From: JAEUUM01 sp038326165
GTDB taxonomy: Bacteria; Bacteroidota; Bacteroidia; Chitinophagales; Saprospiraceae
DNA: 31,400 bases
Direction: 5' to 3'
Assembly (NCBI GenBank): GCA_038326165.1
Contig: JBBQJT010000040.1
Coordinates: 1-31,400, forward strand
Made by a program: the position numbers and the translations under genes. Shown here in pieces: positions 6,903-15,839 of this stretch. Under the pieces are notes generated by a model that saw only the letters and a program-made list of their open reading frames with translations, was not told where the DNA came from and searched no databases. Positions within the stretch are counted from its first letter, which is position 1. Each line of letters begins with the position of its first letter.

Positions 6903-8309
6903 ATGAAAAGAATTTGGTTTACCTGTTTGCGTCAAGTCTTGGTTTTGGGATTTGTTCTGTTCATTTCAGGTGTTTCGTTTGCCGATGCTAATTTAGGCAA
7001 AGAACTATTCAAAGCCAATTGTGCATCTTGCCACAACAAAAACATGAAGGATGACCTAACAGGTCCTGCTTTAGGTGGTGTGCAGGAACGTTGGGCTGGA
7101 AGAGAGAAAATCCTCTACTCTTGGATCAGAAATTCTCAAATAGTAGTTGCTAGTGGTGACGCTTACTCAGTTGGACTTTACAACAAGTGGAACAAATCTG
7201 TAATGACTAACTTTCCCAATCTTAAGGATGATGACATTGCGAACATCCTTGAATACATAGATGGTACATATACAGGTAAGTTAGGCGGTGCGCCAGCTGT
7301 TGCTGCAACTGCTGCTGTTGGTGCCAAGGAAGAAGAATCCAACCTGATTTATTGGATTTTGGCTGGCGTTCTTGCATTGATTGCCTTTGTAATGATGCGC
7401 ATAGTTCAATCACTTAGTGCTGTAGCACAAGCTAAGGCTGGTGAAGATGTTGTTGAACCACAGAGATTCAGTGATTTTATTACGAGCAAGAGTATTGCTG
7501 GTATGGCAATATTTGCGGTTGTTTTGTTGGGCGGGTTCACTACTATTAACAATGCAGTTAATATGGGTCGTTCGCAAGGTTATGCTCCTGAGCAACCCAT
7601 CAAATTTTCACACGCTATCCACTCAGGTTTGCATAAAATAGATTGTCAATATTGTCACGATGGAGCGCGCAGATCCAAGCAATCCGTTATTCCTGCCGCT
7701 AATACTTGCATGAACTGTCACAAAGCAATCAAGGTTGGTTCAAAACATGGAACAGCTGAAATTTCAAAGATCTATGCTTCTATTGGTTATGATCCAGTAA
7801 GTGATAAGTACATTCAGAATTATGATCAACTTCCAACCAGTGAAGTAGAGAAAATATACAAGAATTGGATTGGCGCCAACTACATGAAAGAAGCAAGTCT
7901 GACTGCTTTGGATGAAAAAGGTAAGAATGTGGTTGAAAACCAATGGAAAGGCATGTTGACTTCATTAACAGGACCTGAAAAGGAAAAGGTGCAGGGACCA
8001 ATTGAATGGGTTCGTTTGCACAATTTACCTGACCACGTTTATTTCAACCATGCTCAACACGTTGCGGTTGGTAAGGTAGAATGCCAAAAGTGCCATGGTA
8101 AAGTTCAAGAAATGGAAGTAGTAAAACAATATTCACCATTGTCAATGGGATGGTGCATCAATTGCCACCGTGAAACTGAAGTAAAATTCAATGAGAATGG
8201 TTTCTACGAAAACTACAAACGTTACCATGAGGAATTCAAATCTGGAAAGCGTGACAAAGTAACTGTAGAAGAAATAGGAGGCTTGGAATGTCAAAAATGC
8301 CACTATTAA
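6903..8309 (+). CDS. actA: Alternative complex III subunit A, multiheme cytochrome c with extra N-terminal monoheme domain
   Basis: Electron-wire subunit of the quinol:cytochrome c oxidoreductase. Start chosen at ATG 6903 (MKRIWFTCLRQVLVLGFVLF signal peptide) rather than an upstream in-frame TTG at 6867. Six CxxCH heme sites: CASCH 40-44; CQYCH 248-252; CMNCH 269-273; CQKCH 394-398; CINCH 418-422; CQKCH 463-467. The first belongs to a class I cytochrome c domain (LGKELFKANCASCH, axial Met probably in VMTNFP near residue 101). Two membrane helices follow (about 149-170 and 199-218), then the five-heme periplasmic part with paired FSHAIHSG and FNHAQHVA His motifs. ActA is classically described as pentaheme, so this version carries one more heme through fusion. 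First gene of the operon, 48 bp before actB. Confidence 0.92.
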   Translation: MKRIWFTCLRQVLVLGFVLFISGVSFADANLGKELFKANCASCHNKNMKDDLTGPALGGVQERWAGREKILYSWIRNSQIVVASGDAYSVGLYNKWNKSVMTNFPNLKDDDIANILEYIDGTYTGKLGGAPAVAATAAVGAKEEESNLIYWILAGVLALIAFVMMRIVQSLSAVAQAKAGEDVVEPQRFSDFITSKSIAGMAIFAVVLLGGFTTINNAVNMGRSQGYAPEQPIKFSHAIHSGLHKIDCQYCHDGARRSKQSVIPAANTCMNCHKAIKVGSKHGTAEISKIYASIGYDPVSDKYIQNYDQLPTSEVEKIYKNWIGANYMKEASLTALDEKGKNVVENQWKGMLTSLTGPEKEKVQGPIEWVRLHNLPDHVYFNHAQHVAVGKVECQKCHGKVQEMEVVKQYSPLSMGWCINCHRETEVKFNENGFYENYKRYHEEFKSGKRDKVTVEEIGGLECQKCHY

Positions 8310-8357
8310 TAAAACAAAACCAAAACGAAAATACTACCATCACAATCAGTATATAGC

Positions 8358-11300
8358 ATGAAACAAAACGACGAGCAGGTTTGGATAGGTCTTGAACAGT
8401 TGCAAAATCCAACTGATTTTCAGAACCAGCAGGAGTTTAACCATCTTTCGGTAGATGAATTGATAGAAAAAGACAACGCACTAGAGTTTGGTGCGAATCG
8501 CAGAGACTTCCTTAAATATTTGGGATTTGGAATAGGCGCAGCTACTGTTGCAGCAAGTTGTGAAATTCCAATCAAAAAAGCTTTGCCTTATGTTATCAAA
8601 CCGGACGCAATTGTTCCTGGTGTAGCATCATATTATGCAACTACTTTTGTTAAAGGGAGTGATGCATGTCCAATCATAGTTAGAACAAGAGAAGGAAGAC
8701 CAATTAAGGTTGAAGGAAATGCTTTAAGTTCCATAACCAACGGTGGTACTTCTGCGCGCGCTCAAGCAAGTGTGTTAGAATTATATGATTCCAATAGATA
8801 CCAAAAACCAATGACAAAATCAGGCGACAAGTGGTCTCCAATGTCATGGGTTGATATGGACAAAGCAATTATTGGCAAGTTAGCAACAGCCAAAGGAATT
8901 CGAATTCTTACAAACTCAGTTATCTCTCCAACTGGAAAGGCCGCAATTGCTGAATTTCAAGCCAAATACCCCAATTCCAAAGTAGTCAGTTATGATCCTG
9001 TATCTGTTTCAGGTTTATTGGACGCAAATCAAACTACTTTTGGTCAAAGAGTTGTTCCGGGATACAGTTTCGATAAGGCAGATATCATTGTAAGTTTTGA
9101 TTGTGATTTCTTAGGTACTTGGATTGCCCCAGAAGAGTTTGCACGTCAGTTTGCAAAAACAAGAAAGATCGTTGATGTCAAAGGAGCCAAAATGTCTCGT
9201 TTGTATCAAGTTGAAAGCAGAATGTCCTTAACTGGATCTAATGCTGATAATAGAATCATGGTAAAGCCTTCTGAGCAAGGTGCTGCCATTGCTGCTTTAT
9301 ATGGAGCACTTTCCGGTAGCTCGATTTCAAGCCTAAAATTGAATGAAAAAGCTTCAAAAGCTATCTTAATGATGGCAGCTGATCTCAAAAATGCTAATGG
9401 AAGAGCATTGATTGTTTCTTCAAGCAATAACATGTACGAGCAAATCTTAGTGAATAAGATTAATGATTTAATTGGCAGTTATGGAAATACAATTGATTTT
9501 GGAAATGCAATTTTAACAAAATCAGGAGATGACAAATCAGTTCAAACCCTTATTTCAGATATTAATGCTGGAGGTGTTGATGTAGTGATGTTATTGGGTG
9601 CTAACCCAGTGTATGATTTGCCAAATGGCGAAGCATTCAAAACTGCATTTGCTAAAGTTGGAACCAAAGTGAGTTTGGCATATGGTCCAACAGAAACTAC
9701 TGATCAGTCCAATTACATTGCACCAATTCACCATTATTTGGAGTCTTGGGGAGACGCAGAAATCAAGCGTGGCCACGTAAGTGTGATTCAACCTACTATA
9801 TCTCCTTTGTTTTCAACAAGACAGTGGGAGGAAAGCATGTTGGTATGGGCGGCTAGCGCCAATTTGGATCCAGCTTCACCACAGCCATACTATGAATATT
9901 TGAAAAAGAACTGGAAAAATAGCTTTTTTAGACAACAAAGTGAATACAGCACTTTCAATACTTTTTGGGATAGCTCATTGCATGACGGTTTAATCAACAT
10001 ACCTAAGTCAGGCTCTACTGCTATGCAAAATGTTGACCTTTCGGGCATAGCTTCCAAAATCACACAACCTTCTTCAGCTGCTCTAGAGATTTCATTTTAT
10101 GAGCCAATAGGTGTTGGAGATGGAAAATATGCCGACAATCCTTGGCTGCAAGAAATGCCGGATCCAATTACAAGATGTACTTGGGGTAACTATGTGTCTG
10201 TTCCGATTGGTTGGGACGGTGGCAATGAATACAAGACATTCAAAAATCTAAAAGAAGGTGATTTGGTTGATTTGACCGTAAATGGTATCAAACAACGCGT
10301 TGCTGTAGTAACCCAGTTTGGTCAAATGGCAGGAACCATTGCCATGCCAGTGGGTTATGGCCGTAAAATAGCTGGAATGGCTGGGATCAATATTGGTTAC
10401 AATGCTTATCCTTGGTTAAGTATGAATAATGGATATACTTCATACATCAGCGATAAAGTTGAAATAACTGGTAAGCAAGGAGTGGAAAAGGATTATGCAT
10501 GTGTTCAGTATCACCACACTATGGGTGTAACTGCCATGGATAAGAGCTCAAAGAAAATTATCAACGTCGATGAAAAGACGGACCCAACATTGGGTTCAGG
10601 ATATCAAGGTTCATTGACAGAAAGAACAATTATTAAGCGTTCCCACATCAATGAGCTACCTGCTTATGTAGAAGAACTAAAAGAGAAGCGTGCGGAGTTC
10701 AATTATTTGAATACCAAGACACTATATCCTTCACTTGAGCAAACTTGGAAGACTGGTCTTCACTGGGGATTACACGTAGATTTGAATGCTTGCACCGGTT
10801 GTGGCGCTTGTACAGTTGCTTGTATGGCTGAGAACAATGTTCCAGTAGTAGGTAAGCATGAAGTACATAGACACCATGAAATGAGCTGGTTGAGAATTGA
10901 TCGCTATTTCTATGGTGATCTTGAGAATCCTAAAGCAGTTTATCAGCCTATGATGTGCCAACATTGTGACAACGCTCCTTGTGAGAACGTTTGCCCAGTT
11001 GCTGCTACAAACCACAGTGCTGAGGGCATCAACCAAATGACCTACAACCGTTGTATCGGCACAAGATATTGTGCAAACAACTGCCCTTTCAAAGTTAGAA
11101 GATTCAATTGGCTGGATTACACAGGAGCTGACTTGTTTGGAAGTAACGAATATTCAATCAATGGTGAAGAGTTGCGATTTGGTGCAGACAATTTAACCAG
11201 AATGGTATTGAATCCAGATGTAACTGTAAGAACAAGAGGAGTTATCGAGAAGTGCAGCTTCTGCATTCAACGTATCCAAGAAGGCAAACTTGCTGCCAAG

Positions 11301-11522
11301 CGTGAAAGTCGTCCTCTTAGAGAGGGTGATGTTAAATCAGCTTGTCAAACTGCTTGCCCAACTGGAGCGATCACATTTGGAAACGTGAACGATGCTGAAA
11401 GCGAAGTAAGCAAGCGTTTTGAAAGTGAGTTGAACTACATCGTATTGGAAGAAATTAACGTGGCTCCGGGTGTTCAGTACAGCCTGAGAGTGCACAATAG
11501 CAATGAAAAAATAGAAGCATAA
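8358..11522 (+). CDS. actB: Alternative complex III subunit B, molybdopterin-oxidoreductase-like and iron-sulfur fusion
   Basis: Large periplasmic subunit (1054 aa) carrying electrons from the membrane subunits to the hemes. N-terminus has a Tat-type motif NRRDFLKYLGFGIGAA (RR at 48-49) followed by VAASC (C68), a lipobox-like cleavage site, so a Tat-exported lipoprotein is likely. Residues about 70-780 resemble a molybdopterin oxidoreductase; in this family that domain is thought to bind no molybdenum cofactor. The ferredoxin-like part starts near 805 with CTGCGACTVAC (C812, C815, C818, C822), then C867/C870/C875/C879, then C899-I-G-T902-R-Y-C905 and C909, then C966/C969 and C996/C1000. The Thr at 902 replaces a cluster cysteine, as expected for the one [3Fe-4S] cluster beside three [4Fe-4S] known in this complex. 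This is the ActB1-ActB2 single-chain form. Confidence 0.95.
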   Translation: MKQNDEQVWIGLEQLQNPTDFQNQQEFNHLSVDELIEKDNALEFGANRRDFLKYLGFGIGAATVAASCEIPIKKALPYVIKPDAIVPGVASYYATTFVKGSDACPIIVRTREGRPIKVEGNALSSITNGGTSARAQASVLELYDSNRYQKPMTKSGDKWSPMSWVDMDKAIIGKLATAKGIRILTNSVISPTGKAAIAEFQAKYPNSKVVSYDPVSVSGLLDANQTTFGQRVVPGYSFDKADIIVSFDCDFLGTWIAPEEFARQFAKTRKIVDVKGAKMSRLYQVESRMSLTGSNADNRIMVKPSEQGAAIAALYGALSGSSISSLKLNEKASKAILMMAADLKNANGRALIVSSSNNMYEQILVNKINDLIGSYGNTIDFGNAILTKSGDDKSVQTLISDINAGGVDVVMLLGANPVYDLPNGEAFKTAFAKVGTKVSLAYGPTETTDQSNYIAPIHHYLESWGDAEIKRGHVSVIQPTISPLFSTRQWEESMLVWAASANLDPASPQPYYEYLKKNWKNSFFRQQSEYSTFNTFWDSSLHDGLINIPKSGSTAMQNVDLSGIASKITQPSSAALEISFYEPIGVGDGKYADNPWLQEMPDPITRCTWGNYVSVPIGWDGGNEYKTFKNLKEGDLVDLTVNGIKQRVAVVTQFGQMAGTIAMPVGYGRKIAGMAGINIGYNAYPWLSMNNGYTSYISDKVEITGKQGVEKDYACVQYHHTMGVTAMDKSSKKIINVDEKTDPTLGSGYQGSLTERTIIKRSHINELPAYVEELKEKRAEFNYLNTKTLYPSLEQTWKTGLHWGLHVDLNACTGCGACTVACMAENNVPVVGKHEVHRHHEMSWLRIDRYFYGDLENPKAVYQPMMCQHCDNAPCENVCPVAATNHSAEGINQMTYNRCIGTRYCANNCPFKVRRFNWLDYTGADLFGSNEYSINGEELRFGADNLTRMVLNPDVTVRTRGVIEKCSFCIQRIQEGKLAAKRESRPLREGDVKSACQTACPTGAITFGNVNDAESEVSKRFESELNYIVLEEINVAPGVQYSLRVHNSNEKIEA

Positions 11523-11545
11523 ATAAACCCTGCAACTTTTAAAAT

Positions 11546-12952
11546 ATGGGACATTACGTATCGTCGCTAAGAATTCCGTTAATCGAAGGGAATAAAACAT
11601 ATCATCAAATAACTGATGATATTTGTAAGCCAACTGAAAGGACCCCTTCTAAATTGTGGGTAATTGCATTTTTGGTTTCTGTAGCATTCTTGGCTTTGTA
11701 TTTTTTCGTGGTCACTTGGACCATCTGGCAAGGAATAGGAATGTGGAACCTAAACAGAACTATAGGATGGGGTTGGGATATTACTAACTTCGTTTGGTGG
11801 GTAGGTATTGGTCACGCAGGAACACTTATATCAGCAATCTTGTTGTTATTCAGACAAAGATGGCGGACTGGTGTAAACAGAGCAGCTGAGGCGATGACAA
11901 TATTCGCTGTAATTTGCGCTGGGCAGTTTCCAATCTTTCACATGGGTAGAGTATGGATGGCGTTCTTTGTATTTCCATATCCAAATACTAGAGGCCCCTT
12001 GTGGACTAACTTCAACAGCCCATTGATGTGGGATGTATTTGCGATTTCCACTTACTTTACTGTATCATTGTTATTCTGGTACACTGGTTTGGTACCTGAT
12101 TTTGCTACTGTTAGAGATAGGGCAACAGGATTCAGGAACAAATTGTATAACACATTGTGTTTTGGCTGGACTGGGTCTGCGAAGCATTGGCAGAGATGGG
12201 AAGCACTTTGCTTGGTTTTAGCTGGTCTCTCTACTCCACTGGTACTTTCGGTGCACACCATAGTATCTTTTGACTTTGCAACATCAATCATTCCTGGCTG
12301 GCATACAACCATTTTCCCCCCATACTTTGTGGCTGGAGCGATATTTTCAGGATTCGCAATGGTACAAACCTTGATGGTTATTACACGTAAAGTGTTGAAT
12401 CTTGAGCAATATGTAACACTCGAACACATTGAATCCATGAATAAGGTTATCTTATTAACAGGTTCAATAGTAGGTGTGGCTTATCTCACTGAGTTATTTA
12501 TAGCTTGGTACTCAGGCTATATTTATGAGCAGTATGCATTCTTCAACAGGGTTTTAGGGCCTTATTGGTGGAGCTATTTGTGTATGATGACTTGCAATGT
12601 AATAACTCCGCAGTTTTTTTGGGTTAAAAAATTCAGGAGAAGCATCGTTTGGACATTTGTATTGTCAATCGTTGTGAATATAGGAATGTGGTTTGAGCGA
12701 TTTGTAATCATTGCCACAACCTTGGCTAAAGATTACTTGCCATCAAGCTGGAGTTATTATTCTCCGTCATGGGTTGAGGTTGGGATGTTCCTAGGCTCAC
12801 TTGGATTGTTCTTTACTTGCTTTTTAATATTTACAAGAGTTGCACCAGTTGTAGCCATTGCTGAAGTGAAATCTATCTTGAAAGTTGCTGGTGACCAATA
12901 CATTGGTGAAAAGGCGAAACATCAGGAAAAAGTAACAACTGAACAACATTAA
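11546..12952 (+). CDS. actC: Alternative complex III subunit C, NrfD-like quinol-oxidising membrane subunit
   Basis: Integral membrane protein of the NrfD/PsrC family (468 aa, about ten helices), the expected site of menaquinol oxidation. Recognisable by the family's long hydrophobic helices and conserved segments WNLNRTIGWGWDITNFVWW, GHAGTLISAILLLFRQRWR, HMGRVWMAFFVFPYPN and GPYWWSYLCMMTCNVITPQF. The R/H/D-rich ends of these segments line the quinol and proton path in known structures. Starts 23 bp after actB (ATG in AATATGGGACAT). Its paralogue actF sits three genes downstream; the complex contains one of each. Confidence 0.94.
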   Translation: MGHYVSSLRIPLIEGNKTYHQITDDICKPTERTPSKLWVIAFLVSVAFLALYFFVVTWTIWQGIGMWNLNRTIGWGWDITNFVWWVGIGHAGTLISAILLLFRQRWRTGVNRAAEAMTIFAVICAGQFPIFHMGRVWMAFFVFPYPNTRGPLWTNFNSPLMWDVFAISTYFTVSLLFWYTGLVPDFATVRDRATGFRNKLYNTLCFGWTGSAKHWQRWEALCLVLAGLSTPLVLSVHTIVSFDFATSIIPGWHTTIFPPYFVAGAIFSGFAMVQTLMVITRKVLNLEQYVTLEHIESMNKVILLTGSIVGVAYLTELFIAWYSGYIYEQYAFFNRVLGPYWWSYLCMMTCNVITPQFFWVKKFRRSIVWTFVLSIVVNIGMWFERFVIIATTLAKDYLPSSWSYYSPSWVEVGMFLGSLGLFFTCFLIFTRVAPVVAIAEVKSILKVAGDQYIGEKAKHQEKVTTEQH

Positions 12953-12974
12953 TTCATTATCAAAGAACTAGAAT

Positions 12975-13505
12975 ATGTCGTCTCATAATAAAGAAGTGCT
13001 TTTTGGTCTGTACGATGATGAAACAGACTTGCTTGCAGCAGTGAAATCTGCAAAAAATGATCACATGGAAATCATGGATGTTTACACACCATTTCCAGTG
13101 CATGGTTTGGATCCAGCTTTGGGCTTAAGTGAAAGCCGATTGCACCAAGCTGGTTTCGTCTATGGTGCAACTGGAACTCTCATAGCTTTTCTGTTCATGA
13201 CATGGGTTTCAGTATCAAACTGGCCTATAATCTTCGGAGGAAAGCCTTACTTTTCAGCTCCGTCCTTTATTCCTATGACTTTTGAGTTTACAGTACTTTT
13301 GGCCGCAATAGGAATGACAGTAACCTTTTACACTGTTTGCGGTTTGGGTCCAGGTGTAAAGAATCCGATATTAGATTTAAGAATCACTGATGATAAATTT
13401 TGTGTAGCATTTGATACTACGCACAGTACATCAGCCGATAAAGATGCTTTGAATGGTTTTTTTAGTAAAACTGGCGCATCAGAAGTATTAACCAAAACAA
13501 TATGA
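12975..13505 (+). CDS. actD: Alternative complex III subunit D (DUF3341)
   Basis: A 176-aa DUF3341 protein, the accessory membrane subunit of the complex. It has a soluble N-terminal half (KEVLFGLYDDETDLLAAVK, then DVYTPFPVHGLDPALGL, the family signature) and two membrane helices (about 56-80 and 95-119) with the loop GGKPYFSAPSFIPMTFEFTV between them. No cofactor motif. Its stop overlaps the ATG of actE (ATGA at 13502-13505), so the two are translationally coupled. Confidence 0.93.
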   Translation: MSSHNKEVLFGLYDDETDLLAAVKSAKNDHMEIMDVYTPFPVHGLDPALGLSESRLHQAGFVYGATGTLIAFLFMTWVSVSNWPIIFGGKPYFSAPSFIPMTFEFTVLLAAIGMTVTFYTVCGLGPGVKNPILDLRITDDKFCVAFDTTHSTSADKDALNGFFSKTGASEVLTKTI

Positions 13506-14362
13506 TCATCATGACAAAACAGATCATAAAGTCCTTATGCATTGCTTGTGTAGTTTTAGTAATTGCCTTACTACAATCTTGTTCAAGCGCGAGCTCAAAG
13601 TCACCAGGACATGAGTACATGCCTGATATGGCTCATGCCGTTTCGGTTGAAGCCAATGTTTATAATCATTATGCCTATAATACATTTGAAAAAGAAAGTG
13701 TCATTAGCAAGAAGGCAACCTCAATGCCTAGACTTCCTGTGATGGGATCAGTGCCAAGGGGTTATGCAGGTTATGCTAATGAAATAACTGATGCCAATCG
13801 TTCAAAAGAAGAATTATTGGCGAGCGGTGCTTTCAACCAAAACAGTATAAGAACTCCTATGAACGGCTCAGTCCCTTATTACTACACTGATAATGAAGAT
13901 GAGCGCACAAGAGCAATGAAGGAAATCATAAAGAATCCTTTTCCAATCACAGCAAAGCGACTAGAAAAAGGCAAAGAATTATACGTTATATTTTGTGGCA
14001 TTTGCCATGGTGAGAAAGCCAACGGTGGAGGTTATCTTGTGAGAGATGACGGAGGTAAATATCCTGCACAACCTGCAAATTTAGTTAGTGATGATCTTAT
14101 CAATTCTTCTGAAGGACGATATTATCATAGTATAATCTATGGTAAAAATACAATGGGAGGATACAGTGATAAGTTATCTTATGAAGAGCGCTGGAGTGTG
14201 GTTCATTATATTCGAAGTCTTCAAGCAGGAACTAAAAGTTTGGTTTATTCTGAAGTAGAAAATTCGCTTAATAAGTGGGCAATACCAGGCGCAAGTGTTA
14301 AGAAAGCCACAGATCACGCAATGGAAACCAAAGCAACACACACTACTAACTCATCCCATTAA
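13502..14362 (+). CDS. actE: Alternative complex III subunit E, monoheme cytochrome c lipoprotein
   Basis: Membrane-anchored electron-exit cytochrome of the complex. The N-terminus is a lipoprotein signal with lipobox LLQSC (C27 from the ATG at 13502); an internal ATG at 13511 would give the same mature protein. One heme site CGICHG (C165, C168, H169) with the axial Met probably in NTMGGYSDKL near residue 218. The segment MPRLPVMGSVPRGYAGY before the heme domain is typical of the family. Length 286 aa. Overlaps actD by 4 bp and precedes actF by 17 bp. Confidence 0.93.
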   Translation: MIIMTKQIIKSLCIACVVLVIALLQSCSSASSKSPGHEYMPDMAHAVSVEANVYNHYAYNTFEKESVISKKATSMPRLPVMGSVPRGYAGYANEITDANRSKEELLASGAFNQNSIRTPMNGSVPYYYTDNEDERTRAMKEIIKNPFPITAKRLEKGKELYVIFCGICHGEKANGGGYLVRDDGGKYPAQPANLVSDDLINSSEGRYYHSIIYGKNTMGGYSDKLSYEERWSVVHYIRSLQAGTKSLVYSEVENSLNKWAIPGASVKKATDHAMETKATHTTNSSH

Positions 14363-14379
14363 AAGCAAGACGACTGAAT

Positions 14380-15813
14380 ATGAGCAATACATTTCAATTT
14401 GAACGCAGCCAAAAGAACGTACTTTACGGTATGATGATCGTGGGATTAGTTTCCATGATTCTAGCATTTGTAACAGATACTGGTGGACTGCACATGAGAT
14501 TTTGGAGTAATTATCTCCACAACACAGTATTTTTTCTAGGAATAGCTTTCATTTCAACATTTATTTTGCACGCCAAAGTTCTGACCTATTCAGGTTGGCA
14601 CGTAGTGTTCAAGAGAGTGTGGGAGGCATACGCACAGTTTTTAATAGTAGGTTTAGCATTGATGGTCCCAATAATTATTGGTGTTTGGGGTAACTTTCAT
14701 CACCTATATCATTGGGCAGATAAAGCAGCTGTAGAAAGTGATAAAATTCTAAAAGGTAAATCTTCGTTTCTCAACCCTGTTTGGTACACTGTAGGAACCT
14801 TTGTAATTGTAGGTGTTTGGTATTTTTTCTTCGCTAAGAAGTTTAGAGCCTTATCAATGGAAGAAGATCAGATTGGAACAAAGGAATACAAACAGCACAA
14901 ACGTATGAAAATTTATGCTGCGGTTTTTCTTCCGGTAGCTGGTTTTTCGAGTGCTGCTATGATATGGCAGTGGATTATGTCAGTAGATGCGCATTGGTAT
15001 TCAACAATGTTTGCTTGGTATGCTACCGCTAGTTGGTGGGTATCTGCTGTTGCTTTAACAATCTTAACACTTATTTACTTAAAAAGTAAAGGTTACCTCG
15101 AAGAAGTAACAACCGAGCATTTGCATGACCTAGGAAAGTATATGTTTGCCTTTAGTGTTTTTTGGACCTATCTGTGGTTCAGTCAATATATGCTTATTTG
15201 GTACGCCAACAATGGTGAAGAGACTATCTACTTTCACTTACGAATGAAAAAGTTTCCAATACTGTTTTATGGTAATCTAGTATTGAATTTCGTGCTGCCA
15301 TTTATCATCTTGATGAGAAATGACACAAAAAGAAAATATGGCACATTGATTTTGACTTCGATCATTGTATTTTTTGGTCACTGGTTTGATTTTTTCCAAA
15401 TGATTAAGCCAGGTACTTGGAGTTCTGAGTTGGAGCACGCTGCACACGCAGCCCATCACGAGCCAGCCCACGCTCCTGAAGCTAAATTGATGTCCAACGG
15501 TAAGCCTGCTGCAAACGCAGGTCACGCTGAACATGCTACTGAACCAGCTGCTTCATCTAACAATAATGTAGAGCATGGAGCTGCCGAGCATGGAGCTGCT
15601 GGCCATGGCGCAGAGCCTCAAAAATTAGTTGCAGGTACTTACCCTGCTGGTTTTGTTACTGGTGTAACATTACCGGGTTTATTGGAAATTGGAACCATGA
15701 TTGGGTTCCTTGGCTTGTTTTTTTATTTTGTTTTTGCACAACTTTCTAAAGCGAAATTGGTTCCTACTAACGACCCTTATCTTGAAGAATCGGTGCACCA
15801 CCATGTTATGTAA
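14380..15813 (+). CDS. actF: Alternative complex III subunit F, NrfD-like, with His/Ala-rich loop
   Basis: Second NrfD-like membrane subunit (477 aa, about ten helices), paralogue of actC. Family segments seen are LHMRFWSNYLHNTVFFLGIA, PIIIGVWGNFHHLYHW, MIWQWIMSVDAHWYSTMFAW, YMLIWYANNGEETIYF and IIVFFGHWFDFFQMI. Between the last two helices is a hydrophilic loop of about 60 residues (about 350-412) rich in His, Ala, Glu and Gly and containing an EHGAA repeat encoded by 15-bp units. The protein then returns to a final helix (LPGLLEIGTMIGFLGLFFYF) and ends in a His-rich tail (EESVHHHVM). The loop may be family variation or may bind metal. The oxidase genes start 26 bp downstream. Confidence 0.93.
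   Translation: MSNTFQFERSQKNVLYGMMIVGLVSMILAFVTDTGGLHMRFWSNYLHNTVFFLGIAFISTFILHAKVLTYSGWHVVFKRVWEAYAQFLIVGLALMVPIIIGVWGNFHHLYHWADKAAVESDKILKGKSSFLNPVWYTVGTFVIVGVWYFFFAKKFRALSMEEDQIGTKEYKQHKRMKIYAAVFLPVAGFSSAAMIWQWIMSVDAHWYSTMFAWYATASWWVSAVALTILTLIYLKSKGYLEEVTTEHLHDLGKYMFAFSVFWTYLWFSQYMLIWYANNGEETIYFHLRMKKFPILFYGNLVLNFVLPFIILMRNDTKRKYGTLILTSIIVFFGHWFDFFQMIKPGTWSSELEHAAHAAHHEPAHAPEAKLMSNGKPAANAGHAEHATEPAASSNNNVEHGAAEHGAAGHGAEPQKLVAGTYPAGFVTGVTLPGLLEIGTMIGFLGLFFYFVFAQLSKAKLVPTNDPYLEESVHHHVM
15571..15615 (+). repeat. 15-bp tandem repeat inside actF
   Basis: Three in-frame 15-bp units: GAGCATGGAGCTGCC, GAGCATGGAGCTGCT, and a diverged GGCCATGGCGCAGAG, encoding EHGAA, EHGAA and GHGAE in the His-rich loop. 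Unit number could vary between strains by slippage without breaking the frame. Confidence 0.8.
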
Positions 15814-15839
15814 TTAATTGACTTGAAATAAATATTAAT

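Noticed and set aside
8358..11522. ActB as an active molybdenum oxidoreductase
   Set aside because: Gene order with actA and actC-F and the four-cluster arrangement identify alternative complex III, in which this domain is considered cofactor-free.
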